DNA of 64,000 bases from Lachnoclostridium edouardi. Lineage in GTDB: Bacteria > Bacillota > Clostridia > Lachnospirales > Lachnospiraceae. The DNA is taken from contig NZ_OESQ01000001.1 of the NCBI RefSeq assembly GCF_900240245.1, positions 3,116,913 to 3,180,912 of the forward strand, given 5' to 3'. Position 1 is the first letter of the stretch. The number at the start of each line of letters is the position of its first letter. Below, in pieces: positions 1-9,249 of the stretch. The notes beneath the pieces were generated by a model. That model did no database searches and had not been told where the DNA came from. It saw only the letters and a list, made by a program, of their open reading frames with translations. The position numbers were made by a program, and so were the translations under genes.

Positions 1-1538
1 TGGCCAGAAGTATGTCCCTGAATGTAAAAAAGGTATGGCAGAACATAGACGGAACAGAGGTGCTGACTCCTGTATCTCAGATACAGGAGGGAGATCTGAT
101 TACAGTACATATGGGAAATGTGATTCCATTAGACGGAGTCGTCGTGTCAGGGGAGGCTATGATTAACCAGGCCTCAATGACAGGGGAATCTCTTCCTGTA
201 AAGAAAGAAAAGGATATGTACGTGTATGCGGGAACAGCTGTTGAAGAAGGCGAAATTACTTTATGTGTGAAAAAGACAGCCGGTGACACCAGATTTGAAA
301 GAATTGTAAATATGATAGAGGATTCAGAAAAGCTGAAATCATCTGTAGAGGGGAAGGCAGCTACTTTGGCGGATGCCCTGGTGCCCTGGAGCCTGGGAGG
401 AACTGCTCTTACCTGGCTGCTTACAAGAAATGTGACAAAGGCCTTGTCCATTTTAATGGTTGACTTTTCCTGCGCATTAAAGCTGGCTATGCCTCTTTCC
501 GTACTTTCTGCTATGCGGGAGGCAAGCAGCCATCACATCACTGTAAAAGGCGGAAAGTTTATGGAGGCTGTAGCCCAGGCAGATACTATTGTATTTGATA
601 AAACAGGTACGCTGACTAAGGCCAAACCAGTAGTGGCTGATATTGTGCCGTTTAACCATATGAGCCAAAATGAACTGCTGCGAATCGCCGCATGTTTGGA
701 GGAGCATTTCCCTCACTCAATGGCTAAGGCTGTAGTAAGCGAAGCTGTAAAGAGAAAGCTGACCCATGAAGAAATGCATTCTAAGGTAGATTATATTGTT
801 GCCCACGGAATTGCTACTTATGTAGGAGAAGAAAGGGTAATTATCGGCAGCCAGCATTTTGTGTTTGAAGATGAAAAATGTACAGTTCCAGAAGAGAAAA
901 AACAGATATTTGATCAGCTTCCCTCAGAATATTCCCATTTGTATATGGCTATAGGAGGAGAATTGGCAGCTGTAATCTGTATTGAGGACCCGTTAAAGGA
1001 GGAGGCTGCAGAGGTAATTAAAAGTCTTCACAGTCTGGGAATTGGAAAAATTGTAATGATGACAGGAGACAGCGACAGAACAGCCAAGGCGATTGCAGAG
1101 AAGGTAGGAGTAGATCAATACTATTCAGAGGTTCTTCCAGAGGACAAAGCGAAGTTTGTAGAGGAGGAAAAGAAACAGGGACGCCGCGTAATTATGGTTG
1201 GGGACGGAATTAATGATTCCCCGGCTCTTTCAGCTGCAGATGTAGGAATTGCAATTAGCGAGGGAGCGGAGATTGCCAGAGAAATCGCAGACATTACAGT
1301 TTCTCAGGACGAGCTGTATCAGCTGGTAGTTTTAAAACAGCTGTGCGACAGGCTGATGAGAAGAATTCACAGAAATTACAGATTTGTAATCAGCTTTAAC
1401 CTGGGACTGATACTGTTAGGCGTTGGAGGAGTAATTGCTCCAGCCACATCAGCGCTTCTCCACAATACCTCCACCTTGGCAGTCAGCTTAAAAAGTATGA
1501 CAAATATGCTGGAGGAAAAAGAGAATCAGGCCGTCTAG
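1..1538 (+). CDS. Heavy-metal P1B-type ATPase, 5' truncated by window edge
   Basis: This is a membrane cation pump; the reading frame is open to the window edge, so the N-terminus and first membrane helices are missing. The visible part has the actuator motif TGES, a transmembrane metal site, the phosphorylation motif DKTGTLT, MMTGD, and the hinge GDGINDSPAL, in the usual order. The membrane motif that is CPC in copper and cadmium pumps reads FSCALKLAMP here, so the Cys-Pro pair is replaced and only one cysteine remains. The last helix carries HNTSTLAVSLKS, like the HN-x-S motif of CtpC-type pumps rather than copper pumps. The metal cannot be named from this; manganese or another soft divalent ion is an inference. 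The family is certain, the substrate is not. Confidence 0.9.
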   Translation, partial: ARSMSLNVKKVWQNIDGTEVLTPVSQIQEGDLITVHMGNVIPLDGVVVSGEAMINQASMTGESLPVKKEKDMYVYAGTAVEEGEITLCVKKTAGDTRFERIVNMIEDSEKLKSSVEGKAATLADALVPWSLGGTALTWLLTRNVTKALSILMVDFSCALKLAMPLSVLSAMREASSHHITVKGGKFMEAVAQADTIVFDKTGTLTKAKPVVADIVPFNHMSQNELLRIAACLEEHFPHSMAKAVVSEAVKRKLTHEEMHSKVDYIVAHGIATYVGEERVIIGSQHFVFEDEKCTVPEEKKQIFDQLPSEYSHLYMAIGGELAAVICIEDPLKEEAAEVIKSLHSLGIGKIVMMTGDSDRTAKAIAEKVGVDQYYSEVLPEDKAKFVEEEKKQGRRVIMVGDGINDSPALSAADVGIAISEGAEIAREIADITVSQDELYQLVVLKQLCDRLMRRIHRNYRFVISFNLGLILLGVGGVIAPATSALLHNTSTLAVSLKSMTNMLEEKENQAV

Positions 1539-1646
1539 GGAAAAAAAGGTTGCTTCCTTAGAAAATACCGTATATTCTATATCTAAGTCAAAATTATAAT
1601 AAATCAAAAGATACTGTAAGAACTATATGACTGAGAGGAAAATACT

Positions 1647-2903
1647 ATGAAAAATAGAATACAAAGAGTAGAGGAAGCAATTAAATATTTACCCCATGTA
1701 CGTTCCTTTGGAGTGATCGGGAACCCTGGCTGTGAAGGATTGGGAACCTATAATATGAAGGTTTATGCAGGCGCCTTGGAAGAAAGCGGACAGGCAGACA
1801 TGACTTTAATAGTGGGAGACTTGGTGCCTACAGGTACAAAGGCTTATTATGAAACCATCTGCGGAATTACAGAAACTATTGGAAAGAATGACGTATATGT
1901 ACTTAGAGGCAATCACGACACAGGAGAATATCAGAAGTATTTTGGCAGACAAAATTATGCGTTAATATGTAACGGTTTTGCCATTGTAGTGTTGGACAAT
2001 GCTATGCGCTGTTTTGAGGAGGAAGGCCTTTTGCTGGTAAAAAAGGTGCTGGCCTTAGAAGAGGTGCGTCAGGCTGTGCTGGCCTTTCACATTCCAGTGC
2101 CTAACCATTTTATTCAAAACGCAGTATCTGAAGAGGAGTTTTCAAAGCTTCAGGCCAGTTACGGTCCCTGGAAGGAAAAAGTAGCATATTTACTTTGCGG
2201 TCACGTTCACTCCTGCTTTGTAGATCAGGTGGACGGAATTCCCTTCATCTGCACAGGAGGAGGCGGAGCCATGATAGAGGACGTTTCTGAAAGTATCAGG
2301 GCTTGTGATGTAAACCACCACATGATACATTTTTTCATGGAGGGGGAAAAGCTTTGCTATCAGTTTACAGATATTCCGGAGGCCTGCTATGCCGGTGAAA
2401 GAAAAAATCCGGTGATCAAAGAACGTCTGGAGGAAACGGTAAAGGGAGAGCTGATGGCCCATTTAAAATATTTAATGTTCGCCGACAGAGCCAGAAGAAG
2501 AGGGATGGACAAAATCGCCAATCTGTTTGAGGCTTTAGCAGATTCAGAATATCGCCATGCCAGAAATTTTTACTCTGTTATGGAGCGCCCGGCAGCTTTC
2601 TCTGAATCTGTGGAAACCTTTATTCCCGGCGAGGTTTTTGAGTATGAGCACATTTATAAAACAATGGCAGATTATGCCAAAGGAGAGAATGCGCCTCTTA
2701 CACGCCAGGCTTATGAAGGCGCTCTGGCTGCCGAGAAGGTTCATGCCAGACTGCTGAAAGAAGCCGGGGACATGGAAAGCTTTCAGATAGATTCTGTGTA
2801 TGTATGTCCAATCTGCGGATACCTGATGACAGGAGATGGGGTGAAGGAGCGCTGTCCTGTATGCGGAGGCCCGGCTAGACAATTTAAGGAATTTAAAGAT
2901 TAA
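1647..2903 (+). CDS. Metallophosphoesterase-rubrerythrin-rubredoxin fusion protein
   Basis: One 418-residue protein joins two unrelated modules. Residues 1 to about 240 are a calcineurin-like phosphoesterase with GD (VGDLVP), GNHD, a single His (AFHIPV) and GHVH. The first motif of the family, DxH, is not seen; the matching position reads IGNPGCEG, so the dinuclear site may be altered. Residues about 255-375 are a ferritin-like four-helix domain with E-x-x-H pairs (for example SEYRH), as in rubrerythrin, and the C-terminus (from Cys387) has two CPxC knuckles (CPIC and CPVC) as in rubredoxin. Rubrerythrins reduce peroxide in anaerobes. A joint role, such as redox control of a phosphoesterase, is inference. 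ATG follows a GAGAGGAAAATACT context; a terminator follows. Confidence 0.85.
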   Translation: MKNRIQRVEEAIKYLPHVRSFGVIGNPGCEGLGTYNMKVYAGALEESGQADMTLIVGDLVPTGTKAYYETICGITETIGKNDVYVLRGNHDTGEYQKYFGRQNYALICNGFAIVVLDNAMRCFEEEGLLLVKKVLALEEVRQAVLAFHIPVPNHFIQNAVSEEEFSKLQASYGPWKEKVAYLLCGHVHSCFVDQVDGIPFICTGGGGAMIEDVSESIRACDVNHHMIHFFMEGEKLCYQFTDIPEACYAGERKNPVIKERLEETVKGELMAHLKYLMFADRARRRGMDKIANLFEALADSEYRHARNFYSVMERPAAFSESVETFIPGEVFEYEHIYKTMADYAKGENAPLTRQAYEGALAAEKVHARLLKEAGDMESFQIDSVYVCPICGYLMTGDGVKERCPVCGGPARQFKEFKD

Positions 2904-2925
2904 AAAATATTGTAAAATAATAGAT

Positions 2926-2957
2926 AAAAGGAACACTGGTTTACGTGTTCCTTTTTT
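2926..2957 (+). terminator. Rho-independent terminator after the phosphoesterase fusion
   Basis: An 11-bp stem (2926-2936 with 2945-2955), AAAAGGAACAC pairing GTGTTCCTTTT, has an 8-nt loop and runs into T residues. Confidence 0.85.
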
Positions 2958-2961
2958 GTAA

Positions 2962-3621
<660 letters not shown>

Positions 3622-3624
<3 letters not shown>

Positions 3625-3653
3625 CTATCAAAAGGTAAACTTTTTGATAGCTA
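3622..3653 (-). terminator. Hairpin with U-tract for leftward transcripts, overlapping left inverted repeat
   Basis: A perfect 12-bp stem (3622-3633 with 3642-3653) has an 8-nt loop. Read on the minus strand it is followed by GTATTTTTTTT, a good U-tract; read on the plus strand no T-run follows. It would stop transcripts from the leftward promoter at 3676-3704. Confidence 0.7.
3628..3647 (+). repeat. Left inverted repeat (putative recombination site)
   Basis: TCAAAAGGTAAACTTTTTGA. It matches the reverse complement of 3783-3802 at 19 of 20 bases. Each site is itself partly palindromic (TCAAAA...TTTTGA), as expected for a recombinase dimer site, with an asymmetric GGTAAAC core that sets orientation. 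Confidence 0.8.
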
Positions 3654-3675
3654 TTTACAGAAATATCTCTGTAAA

Positions 3676-3704
3676 ATTATACCATCATACATGACTAAAT
3701 TCAA
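3676..3704 (-). promoter_or_regulatory. Sigma-70-type promoter inside the invertible segment, facing left
   Basis: On the minus strand, TTGAAT (3704-3699), a 17-nt spacer and TATAAT (3681-3676). This is the best promoter match in the 3625-3889 gap. No comparable -35/-10 pair faces the downstream operon. Confidence 0.75.
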
Positions 3705-3782
3705 CACTTTTCGGAGAAATATTACAAATTCCCATCATATTTTGGCATATATTTGCTGGAAATTTGTAGAAGTAAAAGCTTG

Positions 3783-3802
3783 TCAAAAAGTTTACCTTAT
3801 GA
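3783..3802 (-). repeat. Right inverted repeat (putative recombination site)
   Basis: TCAAAAAGTTTACCTTATGA on the plus strand, the inverted partner of 3628-3647 with one mismatch. It is flanked by short TTGTCA/TGACAA symmetry (3780-3785 and 3800-3805). Confidence 0.8.
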
Positions 3803-3889
3803 CAAAGATTACAGGTGCCGTCAGTGAATATTCATAGGGAAAGAACTATTGGAATAGCACTATTATAACACAAAGGGGGAGCATTGCTT

Positions 3890-4621
3890 GTGAAGATATT
3901 AAAAATAATCATAGCTGTTCTCCTTATTTTTATGTTATTTATAGGAGCTTTTATAGGCGGTGATAGACTGTTTAACCATGGTACATATAATTTCAATAAG
4001 GAATACCTGACTATTTTTGATCAGCAGTCAGACTGTTATTATCTTCAAAAAGTGCCTGCTAATATTGAATTTCGTATTTTCACCGGAAATGCCGATCAAT
4101 CAGTAGATTATGCTATAGTGGATTCTGCAGGAAATACTGTGGCCTCAAAGTATGAAAGAGCAACAAAAAATAATTATAATATTATTCCGCCTTCAGATGG
4201 CTATACTGCAGGGGAGCGCTATACGCTAACCCTTGGCGCAGGTATAACATTTACTGATGAAAATCTTAAAAAGGCCAGAAGTTTAGTATTCTGTATTGAG
4301 CGTGAAGCTGTAGAAAAATATGAGTTTACAGAAAACGTTCTGGAAGTATCTGAGAATAGGATTTTAATTGAGGACAATAGGATTCAGACTGGCAAAATTG
4401 TATTTGGATTAAATAACAATAATGAATATGTTGTATATAAAATTGAAGAAATTCTGGATGACAAAACGGCGGCTGTTGTAACACCGGCGATTGATGAAAT
4501 TTATTCTCAGCTGGAGGTTTATGGGGAATATGAATTTGATGTTAACAATATAGCTTCTAATCAGATCTGGAGGTTAAGATTGTTGAGAATGTTAAAAAAA
4601 GTGATTTTTATTCTTCTTTAA
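3890..4621 (+). CDS. Membrane-anchored protein of unknown function, first gene of the phase-variable operon
   Basis: Not a family I recognise. The start is the GTG at 3890, set by AAGGGGGAG at 3873-3881; a TTG at 3884 is too close to that site. The protein opens with MKILKIIIAVLLIFMLFIGA, one membrane segment or uncleaved signal, followed by an extracytoplasmic beta-rich region of about 200 residues. The C-terminal end is doubtful: the last ten residues, from the ATG at 4589, look like the signal peptide of the next gene read in the same frame, and another frame has a TAA at 4575-4577 just behind a GGAGG. A frameshift near 4555-4560 may therefore have removed the true stop. It is the first gene after the inverted-repeat segment. 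Confidence 0.6.
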   Translation: MKILKIIIAVLLIFMLFIGAFIGGDRLFNHGTYNFNKEYLTIFDQQSDCYYLQKVPANIEFRIFTGNADQSVDYAIVDSAGNTVASKYERATKNNYNIIPPSDGYTAGERYTLTLGAGITFTDENLKKARSLVFCIEREAVEKYEFTENVLEVSENRILIEDNRIQTGKIVFGLNNNNEYVVYKIEEILDDKTAAVVTPAIDEIYSQLEVYGEYEFDVNNIASNQIWRLRLLRMLKKVIFILL

Positions 4622-6890
4622 TAATGACTGCATATGCTGCTGATCCACATAAGGATGGAGAATTTGAGGTGTCAATTACGCCAAACACGGAAGATAATAC
4701 TCTTGAAATTGAAATAAAAATCACATTAGAACCTAATGAAAAAGGTTTATTTGGTATCAGTGAATTAAAAGATCACAGGGTATCTGTTACTCTGAATAGT
4801 ATTCTTGGTTTAAAAGCGCAAACTAATATTCAGGGAATTACCAACTGGGATATTTCCGGAACTGTTACTTCCGGTTTTACCTGGAAGGTAGATATTACTC
4901 ATGTTTTAAAAAGGAAAGAATGGGAGTCTGGTTTAGAAGATCTGTTTTCAAATAAAAATGAATACGCCAGTTATGATGATTATTATATACAGAAACAATA
5001 TGAAAATAATATTAAAAAGATTACGGACAAGTTGAATCAAATTGCTGCAGATACTGCAGGGGGAGAAATTAAAATATTTGACTGGAGGCTGCCTATTCCC
5101 TCTGTTCCCGGTTTATACTTTAATGCTGAAGTAAATCTATTTGCCGAATTTGAAATGGCGGCAAATATTAATATTGGACAGGAAAGTACAACGGTTTATA
5201 CAGTAGGAGTCTGTTTTATAAACGGAGGGTTTAAGCCTTATTCTAATACCTACCGCAGAGATGAAAATATTTCCCTTTCTCTGCGTGGAAAAGCAAGTGC
5301 CAAGGCGGGGATTAAGCTAATTATTAAGGCTACCTTGATTAATGACAAAGTAGCTAATATTAATGTTGATCCGCAAATAGGTTTATATGCAGATATTTAT
5401 GTGACAATTCCTATATTGGATACAGGTCAAGCTGATGATAACAGATTTATATATAGCTATTTTGAACCTGGTGTTTATTTTAGCGCAAATGTTAATGCTT
5501 ATTTGAATATTCTTATTAGACAATTTGAATTTAGTTATAAATTAGGGGAAAAGAAATACCCTATGGAAGACTGGACCCTGGGCAATGCCAAAATAGCTAC
5601 AGGTATAGAAGTAAATGGGACAAGTGTTCATGCTGTTAATCACATTGCAAAGCTGCCGGATATTCTATTTGAGTATTATGATGTGAAAAGCGGAATTAAC
5701 GGAACAGAAAAAATTTTACCTGACGATTTGAAACTTGTAACAAATGAAGGAGTGCAGCTCAGGGCAAAAGAAGGAAATTTATATTTACCAGAGGCCGCAT
5801 CTTCTGGCAGCTGTTATGTAACTGCAACTTATCTTCATACAGACGGAAAAGCGTACAGCGCTGTTTTCCAGGTTCTTATTTCCGGAAGCATGTTGGAAGG
5901 AAAAGTTTCTGCATATACAGATCATTTGTCTATGGGAACACTGGAAGGAGCTTTGGTAGAATTATATACAGAAGCAAACAAAGCTGCGCCTATCAGTACT
6001 CAGACAACTGACGAAACAGGACAATTCGCTTTTAATGTTGAGGAAGGCAGCTACCAGCTTGTGATCAGCGCAGATGGCTATCGTACATTGACTTCAAATC
6101 AAAAGGTTAAGGCAGAGGAGATTAAATATACAGAGCATATTTTATTGATGGATAATAGCCAATTGGCTTAGGTTCTGCCGGAGGGATGGTGACGAATGCA
6201 TTGAACGGACAGGGAATCGGCGGCGCTGTTTTGAAACTGCGGGATGGATGGAATAATATAGCTGGCGAATATGCAGAAAATCTTGAGATAATCACAGATT
6301 CCTCAGGGCATTATTTAATATCTGATGTTCCTGTTGGCTATTATACAGTAGAGGCAACTATGGAAGGTTATGTTACTAGTTATTCTAATATTATTGTTTT
6401 AAGTGAAAACTATAAAACAGATTTTGATTTCACTATTACGCCAGTATTGGCAGACAACCAGATTCGGATAGTTTTAACTTGGGGCGCTGCGCCTGCAGAT
6501 TTAGATTCTCATTTAATGGGACGGACGCCGGAGGGCAGCGAATTCCATGTATATTATCGGGATAAAAAGTACAACTATGAAGGAATCGAAATGGCAAACC
6601 TAGATGTAGATGATACTACAAGCTATGGTCCAGAAACGATTACTATAGTAGAAAATATTTATGGGGAATATATTTATGCTGTTCATAACTATTCCGATCG
6701 CAGCTCGTCTAATTCTGCAGATTTAAGTTTTTCAAATGCAGCTGTGAAAGTGTTTATTGGGAGTAATCAGGAAGCTGAGTATTATGTTCCTATTGACCAG
6801 GTGGGAACCTATTGGACTGTATTTCAAATTGATACTTCAGGTGTAATAACGCCCATTAATACGTTGTCTAATACAAGGCCGGCTGCATAA
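4583..6890 (+). pseudogene. Secreted multi-domain surface protein, broken by two frameshifts
   Basis: The sequence reads as one secreted protein of about 765 residues in three frames. A GGAGG (4569-4573) precedes TTG/ATG starts at 4583/4589 and the n/h-region MLKKVIFILL. One missing T in CTTCTTTAA (about 4614-4619) would join this to LIMTAYAADPHK, completing a signal peptide with an AYA cleavage site. The 4624-6171 part has long beta-rich regions and ends in a carboxypeptidase-regulatory-like fold (TTDETGQFAF, ISADGYR). One missing base near 6159-6168 puts a TAG at 6169-6171. The rest (to 6890) has a second such fold (GIGGAVLKLRDGWNN) and a DUF2135/YfaP-like domain (IVLTWGAAPADLDSHL). Both breaks are single-base events, so real decay and sequence error are both possible. 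Confidence 0.7.
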
Positions 6891-6939
6891 GAAGAATGAA
6901 AGGATATTACATGAAATAAATATTTAAGGAGGAATGGAA

Positions 6940-9010
6940 ATGAAAATATGTCCTAATTGCGGGGAACAAACTAGTGCAGAATTTAAATTTTGTCAAAAAT
7001 GTGGAGCAGAAATTGGGGAAAAGGCAGAAATGTCTGTAAAGTCTGGTAAACTTCCTATTGTACCTAAGAAAATAATTTTGTTTGGCGGTATTTTCGCTAT
7101 TGGCGTTTTGGCAGTTATTTTAATTACTTTTTTGTCTGTTGGCAGTAAAGGGGAAAAAAACTATGGATTATATATGAAAGATAGGGAGATTTACTATACT
7201 GATTTTTCTGACAAACATGCAATAGAAATCACCTCTCGTCTTTTAAGCGGGGAGGAAATATATGATTATAATCCATCAGCTGCCAGCCTTTTCTTGGGAC
7301 GTGAATTTGCGTTCAGCAGCGACGGCAAACGTCTTTTTTATCCTGACAAACTGGACAGCTTTGGAAGCGGGATTTCTTTGTATTATCGAGATATTAATAA
7401 GCCAGAAAAAGAACCTTCTAAGATTGATTCAAATATTATTATATATAGTATTAATGAAGCTGGGAATCAAGTGATATATATAAAAGGTTCAGAGGGAAAT
7501 CTTTATTTGCACGACCTGACAGAGAAAGAGAAAATTGCAAGCGGTGTGGTAGGCTTTAAAACTGCAGATGATTGCAAGCGGTGTGGTAGGCTTTAAAACT
7601 GCAGATGATTGTAAGACGGTTGGTTATCTTACTGATGAAAATAGTTTTTATTTGTGGACAAAAGGCGGGGATAAAGTAAAGGTTGCAAGTGATATAAGCA
7701 GTATAGAGCATGTTTCTAAAGACCTGTCTACTATATACTTTATAAAAGACGATTCCCTGTACAAAAAGAGCGCTGACAGTGAGGATAAGGAAAAAATTAC
7801 ATCCGATATATCCAATGTTATAAAAATCTATGATTCAGGTGAAATTTATTATACTAAGGAAGAGGCTTCGGAAATCAATTTAATAGACTATGTAGATGAT
7901 GATATGGCAGAAGCTGATGCGAATTTAACTAAGCCTGAATTTCCTGAATATCCTGATTCTCCTGATTATCCTTATTGGAGGGACTACGGCACAGATGAGG
8001 AGTATGAGGCTGCAAAGACGCAGTATAAAAATGATTATGAGGTATACAAAGCTGCCTGTGATCAGATACGCGCAGACTATAACTCTGCTTATGAGGCTTA
8101 TAGAGCAAAACTTAATAGAGATAGCCTTAGAGAGGACCTTCAGAATGCTACAGTGGAAAGTACAAAATACACACTTTATTATTTTAACGGTACTGAGGAA
8201 ACCGTTGTCACTGATGCATTAGTTGACGGATATAGTGCTACCTGTGCAGCAGATAAGCCTTTAATGCTTGTTGATATTTATAATCAATCTGAAGTCCAGA
8301 AGGTGAAACTGTCTGAAATCAGTAGCTCTTATGAAATAGAAAGCATGGTTAATGCTGCCTTTTATTCATCCTCTGAAAAGTATATTGTAATAGATTCAGT
8401 CCTGTCTATTATTGACCAGACAGAAGGCCAAATATTTAAAGTGGCTGCCGACGGAAGCGCAATATACTTTTTAGATGATATTTTTAAGGATGAAAATGAG
8501 GACGGAGACATTGAATATGGAGATCTGTATAAGATTACGATTACTGAGAATCAGGCCTCTGATCCGGAATTGTATGATAGTGATGTCCTGAACGCTGTTA
8601 TATACTTTAAAGATAATAAACTGATCTATTTTAAAAATGGAAGTAATAATAAAGGAGATTTGTATATTGATAAGGAAGAAGTTGACTATGATGTTTCCTG
8701 GGATAGAGCTTTATACATAGATGAGGTTATACTGTATTATACTGATTGGAATAATGAAAAAGGCGGCGGCACATTAAAAATGTTTAAAGATGGCGCTAAA
8801 ACAAAAATTGCTGATGATGTATATAATTATACTATTACCAAAGATGGAGATATTTTATATCTGTATGACTACAGCTATAACTATTATACTGGTACGCTTT
8901 ATTTATATAATAAAGGAGAGTCAAGAAAAATTGATGATGATGTAAATGCCTTAATCATAGTTTATGAAGAGGAAGACAGGGAAGAGCAGTACTATGCCAA
9001 TGTCTGGTGA
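6940..9010 (+). pseudogene. Zinc-ribbon membrane protein with large extracytoplasmic domain, frameshifted by a 37-bp tandem duplication
   Basis: The ATG at 6940 (7 nt after AAGGAGG at 6926-6932) begins MKICPNCGEQ; a second CxxC (CQKCGAEIG) completes an N-terminal zinc ribbon. One transmembrane helix follows (about residues 45-70), then a long outer region with propeller-like repeats (DGKRLFYPDK, DDSLYKKSAD, DGDILYLYD) and an acidic tyrosine- and proline-rich stretch around 7930-8110. Frame 1 runs to 7596 and a new frame from 7568 to 9010. The shift is explained by a tandem duplication (7534-7570 and 7571-7607); removing one copy restores IASGVVGFKTADDCKTVGYL in a single frame of about 678 residues. 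Zinc-ribbon-TM proteins of this type are common in Clostridia, function unknown. Confidence 0.75.
7534..7607 (+). repeat. Perfect 37-bp tandem duplication inside a coding sequence
   Basis: Copies 7534-7570 and 7571-7607 are identical (each begins ATTGCAAGCGGTGTGGTAGG), and the next four bases repeat ATTG. The unit is not a multiple of three, so it breaks the frame of the 6940-9010 gene; loss of one copy by slippage or recombination would restore it. Confidence 0.95.
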
Positions 9011-9101
9011 GATATTTCAAAAAATAGAATTTTCATAAAAACTTACATTGAATCTATTACTGTAGAAAGTGCGCAAATAAATTAGAGTGAAGAAATAATT
9101 C

Positions 9102-9130
9102 TTGCATACAAAAAGGATAAATGCTATAGT
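9102..9130 (+). promoter_or_regulatory. Promoter for the alcohol dehydrogenase leader
   Basis: TTGCAT (9102-9107), a 17-nt spacer, TATAGT (9125-9130). The expected start near 9137 gives a leader of about 110 nt before the ATG at 9250. Confidence 0.65.
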
Positions 9131-9186
9131 TTAGATATAAAAAGAACGACTGCCCACAAGGTGGGTTAACCTGTTAAGAAAAGTAG

Positions 9187-9228
9187 AAAAACCACTATCA
9201 AACCAGTCAAGTTTGGGGTGGTTTTTTT
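9187..9228 (+). terminator. Leader terminator ahead of the alcohol dehydrogenase (possible attenuator)
   Basis: AAAAACCAC (9187-9195) pairs with GTGGTTTTT (9218-9226), with an inner CAAAC/GTTTG stem and a T-tract. It lies between the promoter at 9102 and the gene at 9250, so the gene is reached only by read-through. A small upstream hairpin, CCCAC-AAG-GTGGG (about 9153-9165), precedes it. I recognise no known riboswitch class. Confidence 0.7.
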
Positions 9229-9249
9229 ACGGTAAGTAGGAGGAAGCAG

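Larger units (their letters stand above)
3628..3802. other. Putative invertible promoter segment (inverton)
   Basis: About 175 bp lie between two 20-bp inverted repeats, next to a serine recombinase gene and just upstream of a surface/secreted protein operon. The segment contains a sigma-70-like promoter on the minus strand. In the orientation given, the promoter points away from the operon and into a terminator. Inversion would place its -10 near 3749-3754 facing right, about 130 bp before the GTG at 3890. This is the layout of phase-variable promoters known in gut bacteria. That it really inverts is inference. Confidence 0.68.

Noticed and set aside
4561..4624. Reading frame 1 as a natural fusion of the first two operon proteins
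   Set aside because: It is open, but the alternative with a complete signal peptide, GGAGG and a stop in the right place explains more features; kept only as an alternative.
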